Origin: JBAWYM01 sp037143575
GTDB taxonomy: Bacteria > Patescibacteriota > Gracilibacteria > Peribacterales > Peribacteraceae
Direction of reading: 5' to 3'
Assembly: GCA_037143575.1 (NCBI GenBank)
Contig: JBAWYM010000052.1
Span: 1 to 11,016 of the forward strand
DNA: 11,016 nt
Shown here: piece after piece, positions 1 to 4,782 of the stretch
Numbering within the stretch: the stretch's first letter is position 1
Layout of the letters: every line of letters begins with the position of its first letter
Notes under the pieces: model-generated
Database searches by the model: none
Seen by the model: the letters and a program-made list of their open reading frames with translations, nothing else
What the model was told of the DNA's origin: nothing
Program-made: the position numbers and the translations under genes

Positions 1-44
1 GATTGTGACGGGGGTGGGGCTGCGGAAGGCGTTTGGTGGAAATT

Positions 45-88
45 GCAAATTTGTCGCAGTTCGACGCGGCTCACTGTGACAAATTTGC
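45..88 (+). repeat. Hairpin repeat copy A (short loop)
   Basis: Two 15-nt arms (45-59 and 74-88) flank the 14-nt loop TTCGACGCGGCTCA at 60-73. The left arm is GCAAATTTGTCGCAG and the right arm is CTGTGACAAATTTGC. Fourteen pairs are Watson-Crick and the fifteenth (G56 with T77) is a G-T wobble, so an RNA copy would be fully paired. The loop is identical to those of copies B and E. Confidence 0.85.
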
Positions 89-142
89 TGGCTACAACAA
101 CAATAATGAAGAAATCACCATAGGCCGTGTCGCAAAATGGAG

Positions 143-193
143 TGTCATGGTGAGCTAGCCTGTGCTGAGCCGGGCCGAAGCATCGAACCATGG
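143..193 (-). repeat. Hairpin repeat copy D (long loop, minus strand)
   Basis: Read on the minus strand this matches the long-loop copy C at 770-837 over about 45 nt with few differences, including the shared block GGCTCAGCACAGGC. It ends in CATGACA like the other copies. The complementary arms are short here (about CCATGG against its partner), so the stem has decayed or the element is partial. Confidence 0.7.
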
Positions 194-282
194 TCGAAGC
201 GGTTGCCTCTCTTTCATGAAATTGTTGAAAATGAGACCGGAATGAGTATTCCCATACAATCAGACATAGATCAGATTATTGC

Positions 283-328
283 GCAAATCTTGTCCTAATT
301 CGACGCGGCTCACTATGACAAGATTTGC
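283..328 (+). repeat. Hairpin repeat copy B (short loop)
   Basis: Arms at 283-298 (GCAAATCTTGTCCTAA) and 313-328 (CTATGACAAGATTTGC) flank the constant loop TTCGACGCGGCTCA at 299-312. Fourteen of 16 positions pair. Compared with copy A the arm carries an extra C in the middle, and the opposite arm carries the matching G, so pairing is kept. Confidence 0.85.
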
Positions 329-385
329 TTCGGTCCTCCGTAAAAACACTGAGCACGAGGTGGACGATTGTTTCATCGAAAGATC

Positions 386-784
386 ATGAAAATGGATTAT
401 CCTGCCCAAATGCGCGACTATTACGTCTACATCCTCAAGTGCTCAGACGGAAGCACATACACCGGTGTCACCAATGATTACCAGCGACGTCTCTACGAAC
501 ATCAGTCCGGTTGCGACCCGAGAAGCTACACCTACTCTCGACGTCCGGTGCAACTGGCGTACGTCGGAATTTTCGGAGATATCAACGAGGCAATTTCTTG
601 GGAAAAACGGGTGAAACGATGGAGCAGAAAAAAGAAGGAAGCGCTCATCCGCGGAGATTTCGAGGCACTGCCAGAACTCTCAAGAAATATGTACTGCAAG
701 AGAATTGATGCTGGTATTGCGACTCTGTGCAAGAAAATCCTCACCCTTCTTCTGAGCTCATCGAGGAACGAAAATTTGTCTTAG
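386..784 (+). CDS. GIY-YIG domain protein (putative endonuclease)
   Basis: A small GIY-YIG nuclease-fold protein of the UvrC-N-terminal/YhbQ type, 132 aa from ATG 386. The first half shows YYVYILKCSDGSTYTGVTND (the two tyrosine motifs), then an Arg in DYQRRLYEH. The helix EAISWEKRVKRW with the basic tail SRKKKEALI is typical of stand-alone members, which are usually near 85-100 aa. Their true substrate is mostly unknown; DNA cleavage or repair is inferred from the fold. About 30 residues after the usual end (after LPELSRN) look foreign. The last codons and the TAG stop (782-784) lie in the left arm of hairpin repeat C, so the C-terminus was probably reshaped by repeat insertion. The start is uncertain: TTG 368 has a GAGGTG 5 nt upstream, ATG 386 and 392 follow, and ATG 407 directly precedes the conserved core. 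Confidence 0.85.
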   Translation: MKMDYPAQMRDYYVYILKCSDGSTYTGVTNDYQRRLYEHQSGCDPRSYTYSRRPVQLAYVGIFGDINEAISWEKRVKRWSRKKKEALIRGDFEALPELSRNMYCKRIDAGIATLCKKILTLLLSSSRNENLS

Positions 785-837
785 TTCGACGCTTCGTCAT
801 GGCTCAGCACAGGCGCGGCTCACTATGACAAATTTTC
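770..837 (+). repeat. Hairpin repeat copy C (long loop)
   Basis: Arms GAAAATTTGTCTTAG (770-784) and CTATGACAAATTTTC (823-837) pair at 14 of 15 positions. The loop (785-822) is 38 nt: the constant TTCGACGC start and GGCTCA end are separated by 24 extra nucleotides. The same extra block is seen in copy D. The stop codon of the GIY-YIG gene lies in the left arm. Confidence 0.8.
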
Positions 838-877
838 CACCACCGAACTTCGGAACGGGTATACACTTCTCAGCATC

Positions 878-1738
878 ATGATTCCTCCGAAGAGAGCCGT
901 CATCATTGCCCTCTCTGTCCTACTCCTCTCGTTCCTGGTGGGTGCCGTGCTCATGTCCCTAGCGATTATCGTCTGGCAGAGCTCTTCTTCCGGCGGGGAA
1001 GATTCTTGGATCTGCTCCGGTGGGCAGTGGATCATGCACGGCAAGCCCTCCGCTCCCAAGCCCGCAAGCCCCTGTGGTCCGGTGGTGTCTGCATCCAATA
1101 CATTCGCACCATCGTCGCTTGTCCGCTCCCCATCTGCATTATCGGACTCTGCTCCCGCGACGGGGATAGACCGCGATCCTTTCCGCGAGAATAATCCCTC
1201 TGATGCATCCCGCAGCGCTCCCGCCGATATCATTCAGCCCTCTACAGAACCATCGATCGGCTCCCTCAATCCTCCGCACTTCTCGGGTGATGCTGTCCCC
1301 GGCACCATCTCCGGAGAGATGATATTCCAGTCGGAGGATTTCTCGATGACCTATCCGGCGTGGAAGGAAATCGAGAAGGTCGCTCTTCTGGAGCCCTATC
1401 TGACAAAGGTTTCCGTGACTTCCCGTGGCTGCGCCCTTGTTCTCACGGTGCGGGCTCTTCCCCAGAATATCGAGTTCCAATCGTTCATGGAGCAGCTCCT
1501 CGCAGATCAGGCCTCGCGTGCTCAGGTCATTTTGTTCCGCAAGGATATCAGCGCCGTTACCATGCACATCGAAGGGCAATTCCCCGTCGGCAGTCGCATC
1601 GCGTACACCGATCAATATGGATTCCTCACGAGCCGCAAGCAGTTCTACTCTCTGGTTTTCGTTGCGGAGAGAGGCGTGTTTCCTGATGTGTGCGCACCAT
1701 TCGTGGATGGGGTGGTGAAGAGTGTGGTGGTGAAGTGA
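878..1738 (+). CDS. Membrane-anchored secreted protein, unknown function
   Basis: 286 aa, family not recognised. Residues about 7-34 form one strongly hydrophobic segment (RAVIIALSVLLLSFLVGAV and onward) after a short basic start. This predicts an N-in anchor or uncleaved signal, with the rest outside the cell. Residues about 35-140 are rich in Ser, Pro, Ala and Gly, consistent with a flexible linker. From about 140 a folded alpha/beta domain begins (MIFQSEDFSMTYPAW) and runs to the end, finishing with YSLVFVAERGVFPDVC and a helix containing FVDGVVKSVVVK. That ending resembles the last strand and helix of small secreted PsbP/DUF1795-like domains, but I would not assign it. Only four or five cysteines are present, with no catalytic motif. 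No SD precedes ATG 878. The gene starts 41 bp after hairpin C and converges on the 1864-2601 gene. Confidence 0.75.
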   Translation: MIPPKRAVIIALSVLLLSFLVGAVLMSLAIIVWQSSSSGGEDSWICSGGQWIMHGKPSAPKPASPCGPVVSASNTFAPSSLVRSPSALSDSAPATGIDRDPFRENNPSDASRSAPADIIQPSTEPSIGSLNPPHFSGDAVPGTISGEMIFQSEDFSMTYPAWKEIEKVALLEPYLTKVSVTSRGCALVLTVRALPQNIEFQSFMEQLLADQASRAQVILFRKDISAVTMHIEGQFPVGSRIAYTDQYGFLTSRKQFYSLVFVAERGVFPDVCAPFVDGVVKSVVVK

Positions 1739-1740
1739 GG

Positions 1741-1860
1741 TTGTTAGCTTGTTAGCTGGTTAGGTTGTAGTTTATTAGGTTCTTAGGAATCCTGTTTTCC
1801 TGACACGAAGCTATGGTATTTCCTTTCTAAAAAGCTAAAAAGCTACAACCTAATAAGCTC
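1741..1860. repeat. Inverted 7/8-nt word arrays between convergent genes
   Basis: The gap between two convergent genes is almost wholly filled by degenerate words of 7-8 nt ending in TTAG on the plus strand (1741-1787) and the complementary CTAA-starting words (1828-1860). The two halves are inverted copies: TTAGGTTGTAG (1760-1770) pairs perfectly with CTACAACCTAA (1843-1853). The pairing extends imperfectly over 1753-1789 against 1824-1860 (about 29 of 37). A transcript from either side would fold a long hairpin, so a bidirectional terminator or 3'-end-protecting role is plausible. No U-tract was seen. Confidence 0.7.
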
Positions 1861-1863
1861 GCC

Positions 1864-2601
1864 TCACGCATTCGTCTTCTTCGTCCATTCTTTGTACAGC
1901 AGGATGAGACAGAGGAGGAAGAGTGTGGTGGCGATAGCGTAGAGCGCCGAGATCACCGATTCACGGATGAGGATCATCCAGAGGGAGATTCCGTTCTGCA
2001 ATACTGAGAGAAGGAAAAAGTCCGTAGCTACTGCCGGAAGGAAGAGGAATCCACCGAAGGCGATCATGTACCAGAGTGTGCGCAGGAGGCGGCCGCGCAG
2101 GATTTCCTGACTCCGGCGGAGAGCGGCTCGCATGGTCCGTCCTTCGGAGATGATGATCACGGGAATGAGGATCGTTCTCAGGAAGGCGATGATGCCGGGA
2201 ATGATCAGGAGCAGACTCCAGAGGATGATGTGCGCGGTGCGGAGGATGTCGGTGAAAAGAAGCGGCAGGACGAAGTGTGTTGCCGCTTTGCGGACCGCAC
2301 GAAACGACGTGCGCGTTCTTCCCGCGGAGCTTTTTAGCAATCTTCTCCCTGCGACCAGAATGCTTGCCATTCCCCAGTACGACAGGACGATTAGCGGGAG
2401 GGCGAGAAGGATATTGAGGACCGTGAGTGCCGGGAATTCCGGATGATCTTTCGCCGAATCCACTGCTGACGAGACCGTACCGAGAATCGTTCCGGGGACG
2501 ATGAACAACCAGAAAGCAGATTCTCGAATGACTTTCTGATGCATGGCAAATGACCATGCTTTGCCAATGAGAGAAAAGACACTCGGCATTCCCATTCTCA
2601 T
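1864..2601 (-). CDS. Polytopic membrane protein (GPDPase-membrane-domain/UPF0259-like)
   Basis: 245 aa from the ATG at 2601, about six hydrophobic segments, no soluble domain. The central part holds the signature of the glycerophosphodiester-phosphodiesterase membrane domain/YciC-like family. A helix ending LLIIPGIIAFLRTILIPVII is followed by an acidic-basic loop (SEGRTMRAALRRSQEILRG) and a further helix. Family function is unknown; no phosphodiesterase catalytic domain is attached, so enzymatic activity should not be assumed. ATG 2601 overlaps the TGA of the upstream NIF3 gene as ATGA (2598-2601), a classic translational-coupling arrangement. For this reason I chose it over the 40-codon upstream extension, which lies inside the NIF3 frame. 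Two further in-frame ATGs follow at 2595 and 2589. Confidence 0.8.
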   Translation of the reverse strand: MRMGMPSVFSLIGKAWSFAMHQKVIRESAFWLFIVPGTILGTVSSAVDSAKDHPEFPALTVLNILLALPLIVLSYWGMASILVAGRRLLKSSAGRTRTSFRAVRKAATHFVLPLLFTDILRTAHIILWSLLLIIPGIIAFLRTILIPVIIISEGRTMRAALRRSQEILRGRLLRTLWYMIAFGGFLFLPAVATDFFLLSVLQNGISLWMILIRESVISALYAIATTLFLLCLILLYKEWTKKTNA

Positions 2602-3563
2602 TGAGAGCGTTTCACGCGGAAGAACCCCGCGACATCCACCGTCCTCAGATTCTTCTCCTCTCGGCTCAGAAGATCGAGCAGGAGATTCATCCCGACGGTA
2701 TCGGCGGCAATATGGCTGCACTGGATCACATTCACATTATGCTTCTTGGCTTCATCGAGGGACTTCTCGGCCATGTGCATCGTCAGGATCGTGCCGACTC
2801 CGGCCCGCGCCTGCGCTTCGATGAATTCTTCCGGACCGTTGGTTCCTCCGGTGAATTCCGATGCCGATATTTTACCCGGACGATTGCCCTTGCCTCCGTT
2901 CACGATTATCGGAGGATTGCCCTTTTCCGCATATTTCTTGAATTCCGGGATCTGGAGGATAGCCTTGATGATACCGTCCAGATCGTCGTACTCCTTCTTG
3001 CAAATCGTCTTCTCCATGAGTGTCCATACCAAGTTATCCGCAGGAGTGTGGCAGTTGAATGCCGGGAAACCGAGGAGCTCGGCCGTGCGTTCCGTGCGGA
3101 AGAGATTGTCGGGGTGGATGGCACGCCAGATGCGGTCTTTGCGCGGACGGAGCAATGCTTCACCCTGATTCACCGGCACACCGAGGTGCGCCAGCAGATC
3201 CACCTGCAGCGGCATCACCTGCTCGAGATCCGCAAGGGCGCGGCCTTCTGGATGGTGGAGCATCAGGGCATCGATCTTCATTCCTTTTTCGCGGAGCCTG
3301 TCGGCCAAGAGGACTTCGGCCACCTCGATATCGATGCCGACCATGACGGTCTTCACTTCCTCCTCTCCGGTTCCATTGATGATCCGCGAATCGCCGTAGG
3401 GATTCCAGGTGCGCTCACTGTCGAAAAGATCTTTCTCGCTCCCCTCCAGCTTCGCTCCGCGCTCTTTGGTCTTCTTGAGCATTTTCTCGATGTCCTTGCG
3501 TCCGCGAGGATCGGCATCGATTCCGTATTGGATAGCGCTGTGGAAGAGCTTGGTGAGTTTCAT
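2598..3563 (-). CDS. NIF3/DUF34 family metal-binding protein
   Basis: 321 aa. NIF3 (YbgI) proteins bind a pair of metal ions; the physiological reaction is unsettled, with GTP cyclohydrolase-like and metal-homeostasis roles proposed. Visible ligand motifs: His103-His104 in MLHHPEG, Asp166 in CHTPADNLVW, His263 in MHMAEKS and His284 in CSHIAAD. Four residues after His284 is Asp288, where a Glu ligand is usual. Residues about 1-90 form an extended, charged N-terminal region (FHSAIQYGIDADPRGRKDIE) not found in the short E. coli-type protein. The insertion EFKKYAEKGNPPIIVNGGKG lies mid-protein. The gene is followed by the membrane protein at 2601 with an ATGA overlap, so the two are probably one transcript. 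A long plus-strand reading frame opposite this gene is a shadow. Confidence 0.9.
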   Translation of the reverse strand: MKLTKLFHSAIQYGIDADPRGRKDIEKMLKKTKERGAKLEGSEKDLFDSERTWNPYGDSRIINGTGEEEVKTVMVGIDIEVAEVLLADRLREKGMKIDALMLHHPEGRALADLEQVMPLQVDLLAHLGVPVNQGEALLRPRKDRIWRAIHPDNLFRTERTAELLGFPAFNCHTPADNLVWTLMEKTICKKEYDDLDGIIKAILQIPEFKKYAEKGNPPIIVNGGKGNRPGKISASEFTGGTNGPEEFIEAQARAGVGTILTMHMAEKSLDEAKKHNVNVIQCSHIAADTVGMNLLLDLLSREEKNLRTVDVAGFFRVKRSQ

Positions 3564-3653
3564 AGTAAACGCAGCCTACAGAAGGGGGGATGGGGGTGGC
3601 AAGGAGATGGGTATGTACTCCTGTGACAAATGGTCATTTCAAGTTTTTCTTCT

Positions 3654-4100
3654 TTATTGTTTCTCCTTTTGCAATGCGTTCACAAACATGCGCCGATTGT
3701 AGAATTCAACCGAGAGAAATCCCTCAAAAACTGATGTCCATTCATGACCTAGTGGAAATGACCACTGTATGCTGAACGTGCGATCAGCCCCAGCAGATTT
3801 CGCTTTCGCTGCCATATCTACTGCATCTACCAAATTAACGATAGCTATGAGAATACAATTTGCATATTTCTGTCGCAGGTCATGAATTATCGCGAGTCCA
3901 TTTTCCATCAATCCACTATCTGCATCATCGTTCAGTGGCAAACTCACGAGTATGATTTCAGGAATAATCTTCTCCAATTTTGTCACGATTTCCTGTTGAG
4001 AATTGGCCATAATGACATTGCCATTTTCTGGAAGGAGAGACTTCATGATTCCCTTCAGAATGAAACCAAATCGGTCGTTGTTCACAATGAGTCCTTTCAT
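3654..4100 (-). CDS. Degenerate response-regulator receiver-like protein
   Basis: 148 aa from ATG 4100 (a TTG three codons upstream is the alternative). The order of elements matches a CheY-like receiver: strand GLIVNND near residues 3-9, helix FILKGIMKSLL, strand NVIMAN, helix QEIVTKLEKI, strand EIILVSLPL, then helix, strand CILIAIVNL and an AKSAGADRTFS segment. The site where the phosphorylated Asp follows the third strand is Ser53, and the C-terminal lysine of the KP motif is absent. If the fold call is right, it cannot be phosphorylated in the normal way. There is no output domain and no kinase gene nearby. The gene is visibly richer in A and T than its neighbours, suggesting later acquisition. 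Receiver assignment is from pattern only, moderate confidence; a plain hypothetical is the alternative. Confidence 0.6.
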   Translation of the reverse strand: MKGLIVNNDRFGFILKGIMKSLLPENGNVIMANSQQEIVTKLEKIIPEIILVSLPLNDDADSGLMENGLAIIHDLRQKYANCILIAIVNLVDAVDMAAKAKSAGADRTFSIQWSFPLGHEWTSVFEGFLSVEFYNRRMFVNALQKEKQ

Positions 4101-4152
4101 AGAGTGCAAAGGGGAAACCTACCTTAATACAATCAAGTCTTCCTGCACATGA

Positions 4153-4181
4153 TTTTCAGAAGAAACAAGAACCGCTACAAT
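4153..4181 (+). promoter_or_regulatory. Putative sigma70-type promoter of the flavodoxin gene
   Basis: TTTTCA (4153-4158) and TACAAT (4176-4181) are separated by 17 nt. Transcription from here would begin near 4188, about 12 nt before ATG 4200. This supports that start over in-frame codons further upstream. Confidence 0.45.
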
Positions 4182-4199
4182 AGAGTCCAACTACCAACC

Positions 4200-4673
4200 A
4201 TGTCCTCCCTTCACATCGTCTACTCTACCTCCACCGGCCACACGGAGCATGTCATCGAGACGCTGATCGCCTTTCTGCAGGAGAAGGCTCCGTCACTGAC
4301 GATCGAGAAGCAGTACGCCGAACAGGTGAAGTCGGAGGATTTGCTGCGCGGTGATGTTCTGCTTTTGGCTTCGGGGACCTGGAATACCGGCGGGAGCGAA
4401 GGACAGCTCAATATTCGGATGCACGCACTCCTCAAGGAACGCGCCAAAGATATCGATCTTCAGAAGAAGCCGTGCCTTCTCATTTCGCTTGGGGATAGCC
4501 GCTACTTCTACACGGCGCGAGCCACTGAGCACCTCACGCAATTTATCCTCCAACACAATGGAATCTCTGCTGCCGATCCGCTGATTATGGTTAATGATCC
4601 TTATGGGCAGGAAGAGAAGGTGACGAAGTGGGGGGAGAAGGTGTTGGGGAAGATTTCCGTTCTTTCCGCATGA
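4200..4673 (+). CDS. Flavodoxin-like protein
   Basis: 157 aa from ATG 4200. A flavodoxin binds FMN and carries low-potential electrons in the cytoplasm. The FMN-phosphate loop is seen as YSTSTGHTEHV right after the first strand (SLHIVYS). DVLLLASGTWNTGGSEGQL supplies the second flavin loop with an aromatic Trp. CLLISLGDSRYFYTARATEHL matches the third loop and the Tyr region of the family. The length is normal (140-175 aa). A longer frame from 4149 exists, but its extra residues are basic and non-conserved and precede the predicted transcription start. The gene lies about 110 bp upstream of korAB in the same direction, separated by hairpin repeat E. That makes this flavodoxin a good candidate electron acceptor for KorAB. 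Flavodoxin versus a WrbA-like or nitric-oxide-type flavoprotein is not settled, but the small size favours flavodoxin. Confidence 0.85.
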   Translation: MSSLHIVYSTSTGHTEHVIETLIAFLQEKAPSLTIEKQYAEQVKSEDLLRGDVLLLASGTWNTGGSEGQLNIRMHALLKERAKDIDLQKKPCLLISLGDSRYFYTARATEHLTQFILQHNGISAADPLIMVNDPYGQEEKVTKWGEKVLGKISVLSA

Positions 4674-4712
4674 TGGAGACGCCGAAGCATAGTAGGCTTT
4701 CTTCCTGTCGCC

Positions 4713-4748
4713 GCATGCCATGGTTCGACGCGGCTCACCATGACATGC
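4713..4748 (+). repeat. Hairpin repeat copy E upstream of korA
   Basis: Arms GCATGCCATGG (4713-4723) and CCATGACATGC (4738-4748) pair at 10 of 11 positions around the constant loop TTCGACGCGGCTCA (4724-4737). The arms are quite unlike those of copies A-C, yet pairing is conserved. The ATGACA at its right end (4740-4745) lies 18 nt before a TAATAT (4764-4769), so it might serve as a -35 element for korA; this is weak. Confidence 0.85.
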
Positions 4749-4782
4749 TTGTTTTTGTTTCAATAATATTATTTATTTGAGT

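Larger units (their letters stand above)
1..367. other. Gene-free repeat-rich stretch
   Basis: No convincing coding region was seen in either direction. The stretch carries three members of a hairpin repeat family (45-88, 143-193, 283-328), two in plus orientation and one in minus. The remaining sequence between them shows no recognisable gene, terminator or tRNA. A GAGGTG stretch at 357-362 lies 5 nt before a TTG at 368 and could be a ribosome binding site for an extended GIY-YIG reading frame. Confidence 0.6.

Noticed and set aside
45..837. CRISPR array
   Set aside because: The repeats are irregularly spaced, in both orientations, and are hairpins with variable arms and a fixed loop, unlike a constant repeat with variable spacers; no cas gene is present.
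45..837. Integron attC sites around a cassette
   Set aside because: The hairpins have no recognisable R and L box order, occur outside gene ends as well as at them, and no integrase gene is seen.
2601..3626. A 341-codon open frame on the plus strand opposite the NIF3 gene
   Set aside because: It is the mirror of a well-conserved NIF3 frame, has no recognisable domain and arises from codon bias in GC-rich DNA.
4740..4769. korA promoter using the end of hairpin E as -35
   Set aside because: ATGACA and TAATAT with 18-nt spacing are imperfect matches in an AT-rich stretch. I mention it within the repeat entry but do not list it as a promoter.
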